A stretch of DNA of 5,354 nucleotides. Source: Candidatus Agathobaculum merdigallinarum (GTDB lineage: Bacteria; Bacillota; Clostridia; Oscillospirales; Butyricicoccaceae). Positions 1-5,354 of the stretch are shown piece after piece (position 1 is the stretch's first letter; every line of letters starts with the position of its first letter). The translations under genes and the position numbers were made by a program. The stretch lies in the NCBI GenBank assembly GCA_019115425.1, contig DXDO01000037.1, positions 1 to 5,354 of the forward strand, read 5' to 3'. The notes beneath the pieces were generated by a model, which searched no databases, had not been told where the DNA came from, and saw only the letters and a program-made list of their open reading frames with translations.

Positions 1-240
1 GATCCCGCACAGGTATCCGTATACCAATACCTCAAACAACACCTGCGGGTCGGCTGCTGATTTCCTTCCTCGGGGAGAATAGGCGCGGTACAATGCTTCG
101 TAATCCAACTCCTCCAACACCGCGCTTACCAGCCGGACAGGTGCGTTCTCCGGTATCATCTTTTCGCAATTCAGCGCAAGTACCAGTTGACCTCGCCGCT
201 CATATACGTTACACTGGTCTTGCTTTGGTTTTGTGTTCAC
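1..240 (-). CDS. IS1182-type transposase, N-terminal part (cut by window edge)
   Basis: Minus-strand reading from GTG at 240 gives 80 codons without a stop and runs off the left edge. I recognise the N-terminus of an IS1182-family (DDE) transposase, which cuts and joins the ends of its own element. Characteristic stretches are an NVYERRGQLVLALN-like opening (about residues 11-24), KMIPENAPVRLVSAVLEELD (28-47), and a DPQVLFEVLVYGYLCGI segment (64-80) belonging to the DUF772-type N-terminal domain. The catalytic DDE core would lie beyond the edge and cannot be checked. A TAG stop lies directly upstream of the GTG, so the start is this GTG or the internal ATG at 156. Only a weak AGG lies 8 bases upstream. 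The first 80 codons are open, so there is no sign of decay here. Confidence 0.85.
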   Translation of the reverse strand, partial: MNTKPKQDQCNVYERRGQLVLALNCEKMIPENAPVRLVSAVLEELDYEALYRAYSPRGRKSAADPQVLFEVLVYGYLCGI

Positions 241-256
241 AAACTAAGCCTAAAGC

Positions 257-296
257 AAAAAGAGCGGCAGGGCAACCCTTTTTGGACTGCCCCGCC
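257..296 (-). terminator. Terminator-like hairpin in the transposase leader
   Basis: Read on the minus strand, GGCGGGGCA (296-288) pairs with TGCCCTGCC (274-266), nine positions with one G-T wobble. Four bases follow, then five T (261-257). It sits between the element end and the transposase start. That is where a terminator would stop outside transcription from entering the transposase gene, an arrangement known for several insertion sequences. Stem and T-run are seen; function is inferred. Confidence 0.5.
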
Positions 297-311
297 TGTC
301 ATTTTTTCTTT

Positions 312-332
312 GGCCTATTTTGCAACAGGCCC
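312..332. repeat. Putative terminal repeat of the IS
   Basis: This is the outer 21 bases of the inferred element end. The segment also contains an internal short inverted repeat, GGCCT at 312-316 with AGGCC at 327-331, around the TTGCA core. The outermost base is uncertain by a few positions because no partner repeat is visible. Confidence 0.45.
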
Positions 333-628
333 TTTGTGTTGCGGCGCGCCTGACCTCAGGCAGGGAAACGAGCCGCTGCGCGCGGCAGGCGCAGGATGTG
401 TATCTGCTTTGGCAAAGCGGGCGAAAGTTTGCGGCCTGCGCGGCCGCCTCGCGCACAAGAGGAGGGGGAACCGCATGGTTCCCCCCTCCTCTTGCGGATC
501 ACCACCCCTTCCTTTAGGGCGCGCTGCGCGCGCAAAGGTAAGTCGCGCGTTGCGGTTGCCGCCCAGCTGCTTTAACAGGGTAAGCGGAACTGCCGCCACA
601 CAGGAAAGCGGGTACGCAATGTGTGTCC
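333..628. other. Gene-free segment rich in hairpins
   Basis: No open frame here looks like protein: candidate translations are rich in R, A and P, have no recognisable motif and lack ribosome sites. The segment carries successive inverted repeats: GCCTGA/TCAGGC (348-361), GCCGC/GCGGC (372-386), CTGCTTT/AAAGCGG (404-420, one wobble), GCGGCC/GGCCGC (431-447), the long hairpin at 456-494, CCTTT/AAAGG enclosing GCGC repeats (511-538), and CACACA/TGTGTG (597-625). The last lies just past the XRE stop codon. No T-run follows any of them. It could be a dispersed repeat, an untranslated tail of the XRE transcript, or a remnant of an older mobile element. Confidence 0.55.
456..494. repeat. Long near-perfect inverted repeat (hairpin)
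   Basis: Arm 456-472 (CAAGAGGAGGGGGAACC) pairs with 477-494 around the four-base loop GCAT. The only defect is one extra C in the right arm (six C against five G). A 17-bp stem this stable is far beyond chance. Neither strand shows a T-run after it, so it is not a classic intrinsic terminator. It may still end the leftward XRE transcript or be the core of a dispersed repeat family. Confidence 0.8.
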
Positions 629-844
629 CTACGGTGCAGGTGGTGCAGGGTTATTTGTGCGGCCAAGCAAATAATCCGTGCTTGTATGGTAAATATCAGC
701 TAATTGCAGCAAAACAGCGGTAGGGATGTCATTTTCGCCGGTTTCATACTTGGAATATCCGGTTTGAGACATGCCGAGCATTTCAGCCACTGTAGTTTGC
801 GACCATTGTTTATCATTTCGTAAATCACGCAAACGGGGATACAT
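629..844 (-). CDS. Small XRE (Cro/CI) family DNA-binding regulator
   Basis: A 71-residue protein that is almost entirely one helix-turn-helix domain of the HTH_3 type. LRDLRNDKQWSQTTVAEMLG (residues 5-24) is followed by the recognition-helix region MSQTGYSKYETGEN (25-38), then PTAVLLQLADIYHTSTDYLLG (41-61), the usual closing helices of SinR/Cro-like repressors. A short NNPAPPAP tail ends it; no ligand or dimerisation domain follows. The ATG at 844 has a good ribosome site, AGAGGTGA (859-852), seven bases upstream. It diverges from the cysteine-rich gene at 940, and two palindromic sites lie between them. It probably represses both its own and the divergent promoter. Its base composition is less GC-rich than the metabolic genes to the right, which hints at a mobile origin. 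Family assignment is firm; targets are inferred. Confidence 0.87.
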   Translation of the reverse strand: MYPRLRDLRNDKQWSQTTVAEMLGMSQTGYSKYETGENDIPTAVLLQLADIYHTSTDYLLGRTNNPAPPAP

Positions 845-867
845 ATTAAAATCACCTCTTGAAAAGA

Positions 868-896
868 ATTATAGCTTAACCTGTTTCAGGGTATTG
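868..896 (-). promoter_or_regulatory. Probable promoter of the XRE gene
   Basis: Minus-strand TATAAT lies at 873-868, with CAATAC at 896-891 in the -35 position (17-base spacer), a poor match. The predicted transcript would begin near 861, only about 17 bases before the ATG and just ahead of the ribosome site. Operator 878-892 falls mainly in the spacer, as expected for autorepression. A second minus-strand TATAAT at 903-898 is an alternative without a good -35. Confidence 0.45.
878..892. promoter_or_regulatory. Putative XRE operator O1
   Basis: AACCTGTTTCAGGGT is a 6+3+6 inverted repeat with one mismatch (consensus half-site AACCTG). It matches the site at 903-917 in length and half-site, with centres 25 bases apart. 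It overlaps the spacer of the proposed XRE promoter. The XRE protein is the obvious ligand, but this is inferred from position and symmetry. Confidence 0.55.
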
Positions 897-922
897 CATT
901 ATAACCTGAAATAGGTTATAAT
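894..922 (+). promoter_or_regulatory. Promoter of the cysteine-rich gene
   Basis: TTGCAT (894-899), a 17-base spacer and a consensus TATAAT (917-922) make a good sigma-A-type promoter. The expected start site is about 929-930, so the leader is about 10 bases or absent. Operator O2 fills the spacer and touches the -10. Confidence 0.65.
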
Positions 923-924
923 GC
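896..924. promoter_or_regulatory. Perfect 12+5+12 palindrome containing operator O2
   Basis: GCATTATAACCT (896-907) and AGGTTATAATGC (913-924) are exact reverse complements around GAAAT. The core AACCTGAAATAGGTT (903-917) is the second copy of the O1-type site. Because of the symmetry both strands carry TATAAT (917-922 plus, 903-898 minus). The plus-strand copy is the -10 of the divergent gene, so a protein bound here would block that promoter. Confidence 0.65.
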
Positions 925-939
925 GGCTGGGTGATCGAT

Positions 940-1155
940 GTGAAAAAGCTGATTTGTCAAAACTGCAAGCATTTCCGCGTGCATTATGTCAAAGACCCTG
1001 CGGGGAACTACCGCCGCGTCAGGGGCGGCCACTGCGTCTATCCGCGGCTCAAGCTGCGCTATGGCGAAAAACCTGCATGCGCGCATTTCCGTCCAGCGAA
1101 ACCGGAGGAGCAAACCTGTATGGGACGGCCGCATGAAAATCCCCGTGAAATGTGA
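940..1155 (+). CDS. Small cysteine-rich protein, probable zinc-binding, function unknown
   Basis: A 71-residue protein. I know no function for it. Counted from GTG 940, it has CQNC at residues 6-9 followed by KHF, then GHCVYPRLKLR (30-40; C32) and ACAHF (46-50; C47). Four cysteines in a CxxC ... C ... C pattern with nearby histidines suggest one zinc site holding a small fold together. C60 in the tail is extra. There is no signal peptide or membrane segment. GTG at 931 in the same frame is an alternative start (74 residues). I prefer 940 because GGGTGATC (929-936) can pair with the 16S tail at a short distance and the product then begins MKKL. The gene is divergent from the XRE repressor, shares its operator region, and is probably repressed by it. 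The two could form a small regulatory module of phage or integrative-element origin (inference). Confidence 0.68.
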   Translation: MKKLICQNCKHFRVHYVKDPAGNYRRVRGGHCVYPRLKLRYGEKPACAHFRPAKPEEQTCMGRPHENPREM

Positions 1156-1166
1156 AAGACTTTCTC

Positions 1167-1195
1167 TTTACGAAACCGCCTGCCGCCCGTATAAT
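1167..1195 (+). promoter_or_regulatory. Promoter of the MATE transporter gene
   Basis: TTTACG (1167-1172), a 17-base spacer and a consensus TATAAT (1190-1195) lie in the 75-base gap between the cysteine-rich gene and the pump. The expected start near 1202 gives a leader of about 29 bases. No terminator is visible after the cysteine-rich gene, so some read-through is possible. Confidence 0.62.
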
Positions 1196-1230
1196 AGTAG
1201 AGTCATTTGCAGAGAGAAGGCGGGATAGGC

Positions 1231-2604
1231 ATGCAGCAGGCGGAAACGCCGCTTGGCACCGCACCGGTCGGCAAGCTGGTTTTACAGCTGGCGATACCGG
1301 CGATGCTGGCGCAGTTTGTCAATATTTTATACAGCGTGGTCGATCGTATGTACGTCGGCCACATCGCAGAGGTGGGTGCGGACGCGCTGGCAGGCGTGGG
1401 CGTATGCGCTCCGGTCGTGACCATGATCACGGCGTTTGCCGCGCTGGTCGGTTTTGGCGGCGGTCCGCTCATGAGCATCCGCATGGGACGGCGCGACATG
1501 GACGGCGCACGGCAGATCGTTGCGAACAGTTTCTATCTGCTGCTGGCGCTGTCGGTGCTGGTGACCGTGCCGGTGCTGGTGTTTCGGCGGCCGATCCTGT
1601 TTGCTTTCGGTGCGAGCGAGCAGCTCTGGCCGTATGCGGAGGCGTATTTTACCACCTATGTCGCGGGCACAGTGTTCGCGCTGCTCAGTACGGGTCTGAA
1701 CCAGATCGTGATGAGCCAGGGCTTTTCGGGTACGGCGATGCGCTCGGTGATGCTGGGCGCGGCGGTCAATATCGCGCTCGACCCTGTGTTCATTTTTGGG
1801 CTGGGCATGGGCGTGCGCGGCGCGGCGCTGGCAACCGTGGTGTCGCAGGCGTGTTCGACAGCATACATACTCCGCTTTCTGTTCGGAAAACGCGCGCTGG
1901 TCGGCATCACGAAACAGCCGGTGAACGCGGGCTGGCTGCGGCGTATTGTGCAGGTCGGCCTGTCGCCCGCGCTGATTATCGCGCTGGACAATGTGCTGCT
2001 GATTTCGGTCAATGTGATGCTGCGCAAATACGGCGGCGCAGACAGCGATATGCTGATTGCGTGCGCAGCGATTTTACAGAGTTTCATGCTCATTATCACC
2101 ATGCCGCTCGGCGGCATCACGGCAGGCACGCAGTCCATTCTGGGCTATAACTACGGCGCAGGGGATACAAAACGTGTCGTTCGCGCGGAAAAGTATATTG
2201 TTCTGCTGTGCTTTGGGTTTACTCTGGTCATGTTCCTGATCGCGCAGACGGTTTCCGGCTATTTTGTCCGCATCTTTACCTCCGATCCTGCGCATATCGA
2301 AATGGCGTCGTGGATGATCCGCACCTATACGCTGGGCGTGATCGGCCTTGCTGTGCAGTATCCGTTTGTGGACGGCATGACCGGCATGGGGCTGGTCAAG
2401 TGGGGGCTGACGTTCTCCATGCTGCGCAAGGGTGTGTTTTTTGCGGGCGTGTACATCCTGCCGGCGGCGTTCGGCGCGACTGCGCTGCTGTATGCCGAGC
2501 CGATTTCGGATATTCTGTCCGCGGTGCTCTCGGGCGCGGCATATCTCGTGCTGTTTCCGCGTCTGATGCGCCGCCGCGAGGTGGAGGACGCGCAAAAGGC
2601 ATGA
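1231..2604 (+). CDS. MATE family multidrug/metabolite efflux transporter
   Basis: A 457-residue polytopic inner-membrane protein of the usual MATE length (about 450). MATE pumps export cationic drugs or metabolites using a Na+ or H+ gradient. The two-fold MATE pattern is visible. In the N-half, AIPAMLAQFVNILYSVVD..YVG (21-43) is the conserved first-helix signature with P23 and D38. The MGRRDMDGARQ loop follows at 85-95, and LDPVFIFGLGMGVRGAALA lies at 183-201. In the C-half, LSPALIIALDNVLLISVN (244-261) mirrors the first helix and GYNYGAGDTKRV (305-316) mirrors the loop. The charged MRRREVEDAQKA tail is cytoplasmic. ATG 1231 is preferred, with GAAGG ten bases upstream. An in-frame TTG at 1207 would add eight polar residues. 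Substrate cannot be told from sequence. The gene has its own promoter, and no terminator separates it from the malic enzyme gene. Confidence 0.93.
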   Translation: MQQAETPLGTAPVGKLVLQLAIPAMLAQFVNILYSVVDRMYVGHIAEVGADALAGVGVCAPVVTMITAFAALVGFGGGPLMSIRMGRRDMDGARQIVANSFYLLLALSVLVTVPVLVFRRPILFAFGASEQLWPYAEAYFTTYVAGTVFALLSTGLNQIVMSQGFSGTAMRSVMLGAAVNIALDPVFIFGLGMGVRGAALATVVSQACSTAYILRFLFGKRALVGITKQPVNAGWLRRIVQVGLSPALIIALDNVLLISVNVMLRKYGGADSDMLIACAAILQSFMLIITMPLGGITAGTQSILGYNYGAGDTKRVVRAEKYIVLLCFGFTLVMFLIAQTVSGYFVRIFTSDPAHIEMASWMIRTYTLGVIGLAVQYPFVDGMTGMGLVKWGLTFSMLRKGVFFAGVYILPAAFGATALLYAEPISDILSAVLSGAAYLVLFPRLMRRREVEDAQKA

Positions 2605-2629
2605 CAGGCGCGGCAAAAGGGTGTATAAT
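2601..2629 (+). promoter_or_regulatory. Promoter of the malic enzyme gene, overlapping the MATE stop
   Basis: ATGACA (2601-2606, five of six against TTGACA), a 17-base spacer and a consensus TATAAT (2624-2629). The -35 contains the MATE stop codon TGA (2602-2604). The expected start is near 2636, leaving a leader of about 73 bases. Confidence 0.68.
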
Positions 2630-2640
2630 GAAATAAAATG

Positions 2641-2660
2641 GGGGAATAGAGCAAATCCCC
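2641..2660 (+). other. Small hairpin at the 5' end of the malic enzyme leader
   Basis: GGGGA (2641-2645) and TCCCC (2656-2660) form a five-base stem with a ten-base loop, a few bases after the predicted start site. No T-run follows, so it is not a terminator. It may stabilise the mRNA 5' end, or it may be chance. The rest of the leader is A-rich and unstructured up to GGAGG at 2696-2700. Confidence 0.3.
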
Positions 2661-2708
2661 GCGAAAACATGTGAAATATGAAATTAAAATACAACGGAGG
2701 AACCCATC

Positions 2709-3881
<1,173 letters not shown>

Positions 3882-3882
3882 G

Positions 3883-4656
3883 ATGGACAGGGCGAGACGC
3901 AAGCGGCTCGCGCGCCTGCAAAAGCAGGAGGCGCGCACCGCTGCAAAGTATGAGAAGGCGAAGCCCTCGGTCTTTGCGTCCGTGCAGGACAAGATCCCGG
4001 ACGGCCTGCGCGACAAGCTGGAACTGGCGTTCCGTAACGGCTTCCGGCTGGTGTTTGAGAAGGGCGGCGGCCTGATCGATAAGACCTACGATGCGGATAA
4101 GCTGCGGCAGGAATACGAGGAGAACGAGCGGTCCCTGTCCGGCCGCGCGACCGGCAGGGGACTGCGGCGGCTCGGCGCGCGTTCGCGCGCGGCTGTGCGC
4201 GGCGGAACGGGGATCGCGCTGGCGGAGGGCGCGGTGCTGGGCGTGCTCGGCGTCGGACTGCCGGATATCCCGCTGTTTCTGGCGGGACTGCTGCGCGGGC
4301 TGTACCGCATTGCGCAGAGCTTTGGCTTTGCCTGCAAAAGCGAGAGCGAGCGCTGTTACCTGCTGCTGCTGATTGCGGCATCGCTCAGCAAAGGGGAGGA
4401 GCGTGCCCGTCTTGCCGCGCTCGCAGAGGACACGGCGCGTGCGCTGGATCGCGGAGAGGCGTGCCCCGCGGCGCTGGACGAGTGCATCGACACCGCCGCT
4501 GCCCGCCTGGCTGACGAGATGCTGACGGCGAAATTTGTACAGGGCCTGCCGGTGGTCGGCATCGCGGGCGGACTGCAAAATGTACCGGTCTACCGGCGTG
4601 TGACCGCATACGCGGCGCGCGCGTATGAAAAGCGCCGCCTGCTGCGCGGAGCGTGA
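3883..4656 (+). CDS. EcsC family protein
   Basis: A 257-residue protein with the EcsC-family (PF12787) pattern. A basic, lysine/arginine-rich N-terminus (1-30) leads to the conserved core: a glycine-rich hydrophobic stretch GTGIALAEGAVLGVLGVGLP (108-127), DIPLFLAGLLRGLYRIAQSF (128-147), then ESERCYLLLLIAASLS (154-169). The C-terminal block KFVQGLPVVGIAGGLQNVPV (217-236) is followed by YRRVTAYAARAYEKRRLL (237-254). The hydrophobic stretches suggest membrane association without a signal peptide. The family is named for B. subtilis EcsC, encoded beside the EcsAB transporter, and its biochemical role is unknown. ATG 3883 follows the malic enzyme stop as TGAgATG and has no ribosome site of its own, so translation probably depends on ribosomes finishing the upstream gene. 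A longer in-frame start at 3805 inside malic enzyme is unlikely. The stop codon lies in the loop of a terminator. Confidence 0.86.
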   Translation: MDRARRKRLARLQKQEARTAAKYEKAKPSVFASVQDKIPDGLRDKLELAFRNGFRLVFEKGGGLIDKTYDADKLRQEYEENERSLSGRATGRGLRRLGARSRAAVRGGTGIALAEGAVLGVLGVGLPDIPLFLAGLLRGLYRIAQSFGFACKSESERCYLLLLIAASLSKGEERARLAALAEDTARALDRGEACPAALDECIDTAAARLADEMLTAKFVQGLPVVGIAGGLQNVPVYRRVTAYAARAYEKRRLLRGA

Positions 4657-4671
4657 TTCTCCGCGCATTTT
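4643..4671 (+). terminator. Intrinsic terminator overlapping the EcsC stop codon
   Basis: TGCGCGGAG (4643-4651) and CTCCGCGCA (4659-4667) form a perfect nine-base stem with a seven-base loop, followed by TTTT (4668-4671). The loop holds the EcsC stop codon (4654-4656). Terminating ribosomes would cover the hairpin, which may lower its efficiency and explain the second terminator downstream. Confidence 0.65.
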
Positions 4672-4708
4672 GCTGTTGAGCAGAACGGCTGCGTGCTCAT
4701 GGATCATG

Positions 4709-4751
4709 AGGCTGTGCAATTTTTGAAAAATGCACTTTGCACAGCCTTTTT
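4709..4751 (+). terminator. Strong intrinsic terminator after the malic enzyme-EcsC unit
   Basis: AGGCTGTGCAA (4709-4719) pairs perfectly with TTGCACAGCCT (4737-4747), 11 base pairs, around a 17-base loop, and five T at 4747-4751 close it. It lies 52 bases past the EcsC stop and just before the iolE promoter. It is the main boundary between the two transcription units. Confidence 0.85.
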
Positions 4752-4767
4752 CTGTGCAAAAATGCGT

Positions 4768-4796
4768 TTGACTTTTACTTTGCAGTTGGCTACAAT
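4768..4796 (+). promoter_or_regulatory. Promoter of iolE
   Basis: TTGACT (4768-4773), exactly 17 bases, and TACAAT (4791-4796): five of six at both boxes. The expected start is near 4803, giving a leader of about 55 bases. Confidence 0.78.
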
Positions 4797-4806
4797 AAAG
4801 GTAACA

Positions 4807-4825
4807 GATGCGTAACCGACGCATC
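4807..4825. promoter_or_regulatory. Perfect 7+5+7 palindrome in the iolE leader
   Basis: GATGCGT (4807-4813) and ACGCATC (4819-4825) are exact reverse complements around AACCG, a few bases past the predicted transcription start. Position and symmetry suit a repressor operator. It could instead act in RNA as a 5' stabilising hairpin. The binding protein, if any, is unknown. Confidence 0.5.
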
Positions 4826-4857
4826 AAGCATTGAGAGAAGACAATGGAGGGAATAAT

Positions 4858-5354
4858 ATGTTAGATCCGAAGAAAGTAAGACTCGGCATCTGCCCGATCG
4901 GCTGGTCCAATGACGATATGTGGGATCTGGGCGACGAGAATACGTTCCAGCAGTGCATCTCCGAGATGAAGCTGGCGGGCTTTGACGGCTGCGAGGTCGG
5001 CCATAAGTATCCGGAGGATAAGGAAGTCCTCAAGCATATGCTGGACGTGCGCAACATGACCATCGCGTCCAAGTGGTTCTCCTCTTTCCTGGTTGACAAG
5101 CCGTACGAAGAGGTAGAGGCCGAGTTCATCAAGGAACTGGATTACCTGTCCTACGTTGGCGCAACCGCGATCAACGTTTCCGAGCAGTCCGGCTCGATTC
5201 AGGGCAAGCTCGACACCGCTGTTCTCGATATGGAGAACAAGCGCGTGCTGACCGACGAGGAGTGGGACCGCTTCACCACCGGCCTGAACAAGCTGGGCAA
5301 GCTGTCCATGGAGAAGTACGGCATCCGCACCTGCTTCCATCATCACATGGGCAC
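4858..5354 (+). CDS. iolE: Myo-inosose-2 dehydratase, N-terminal part (cut by window edge)
   Basis: The first 165 residues are visible of a protein usually about 300 long. IolE removes water from 2-keto-myo-inositol (scyllo-inosose) to give a trihydroxycyclohexane-dione, the second step of myo-inositol catabolism in the cytosol. It is a sugar-isomerase-like TIM barrel needing a divalent metal. Family landmarks match B. subtilis IolE as I remember it: LGICPIGWSNDDM (9-21), GFDGCEVGHKYPED (41-54), RNMTIASKWFSSFLV (65-79), INVSEQSGSIQG (105-116), LTDEEWDRFTTGLNKLG (131-147) and FHHHMG (160-165). The start is clear: TGGAGGG (4845-4851) lies six bases before ATG. Promoter and leader palindrome are its own, so it probably opens an iol operon continuing right. 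The C-terminal half and neighbours are not visible. Confidence 0.94.
   Translation, partial: MLDPKKVRLGICPIGWSNDDMWDLGDENTFQQCISEMKLAGFDGCEVGHKYPEDKEVLKHMLDVRNMTIASKWFSSFLVDKPYEEVEAEFIKELDYLSYVGATAINVSEQSGSIQGKLDTAVLDMENKRVLTDEEWDRFTTGLNKLGKLSMEKYGIRTCFHHHMG

Larger units (their letters stand above)
1..332 (-). mobile_element. Insertion sequence, IS1182-like, one end
   Basis: The transposase start is preceded by about 90 bases of non-coding DNA ending in a tip that reads GGGCCTGTTGCAAAATAGG on the minus strand (332 to 314). A CTGTTGCAAAA-type tip is what I expect of IS1182-like elements from memory, so the boundary near 332 is inferred. The other end, the matching inverted repeat and any target duplication lie outside the window. 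The short leader contains an inward-facing terminator-like hairpin. Confidence 0.6.

Noticed and set aside
315..599. 94-codon minus-strand frame in the gene-free segment
   Set aside because: It is built from hairpin arms and rich in R, P and A, with no motif. It is more likely an open frame by composition than a gene.
348..625. CRISPR array as an explanation of the repeated hairpins
   Set aside because: The inverted repeats differ in sequence and spacing, and there are no direct repeats of constant length separated by uniform spacers.
93..723. Overlapping plus-strand frames of 86 and 178 codons
   Set aside because: They run antisense to the transposase start and across the IS end and the hairpin segment. 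No ribosome site or family resemblance is visible.
1147..1170. Terminator after the cysteine-rich gene
   Set aside because: GAAAG-A-CTTTC leaves too small a loop, and no T-run follows a stable stem.
1152..2150. 332-codon open frame on the plus strand
   Set aside because: It is out of frame inside the MATE gene. Its R/G/A-rich translation has no membrane segments or motif.
4861..5346. 161-codon minus-strand frame
   Set aside because: It is exactly antisense to iolE, whose motifs, ribosome site and promoter are all on the plus strand.

Overview
The window looks like chromosomal DNA from a GC-rich, gut-type clostridial Firmicute. Oscillospiraceae or Butyricicoccaceae is a guess from codon use, strong GGAGG ribosome sites and gene content, not from a marker gene. 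Genes fall into four blocks separated by clear promoters and terminators.

Left block (1-628): the 5' part of an IS1182-type transposase gene reads leftward off the edge, and the element's end lies near 332. It is followed by about 300 bases with no convincing gene but many inverted repeats, including a nearly perfect 39-base hairpin at 456-494.

Regulatory block (629-1155): a small Cro/CI-type (XRE) repressor on the minus strand diverges from a 71-residue cysteine-rich protein on the plus strand. The 95 bases between them hold two related operators (centres 885 and 910), a perfect 12+5+12 palindrome and a good plus-strand promoter. The layout resembles a phage or integrative-element switch and is the best candidate here for something undescribed.

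Transport and metabolism block (1156-4656): a MATE-family efflux pump with its own promoter comes first. Next is an NAD(P)-dependent malic enzyme, whose promoter overlaps the pump's stop codon. An EcsC-family protein follows, starting one base after the malic enzyme stop and so probably translationally coupled. Two tandem terminators close this unit, and the first has the EcsC stop codon in its loop.

Right block (4752-5354): a strong promoter, a transcribed 7+5+7 palindrome and a strong ribosome site precede iolE (inosose dehydratase), which is cut by the window edge. It probably opens a myo-inositol catabolic operon. Malic enzyme links malate to pyruvate, but nothing in the window shows that the two metabolic units are co-regulated.
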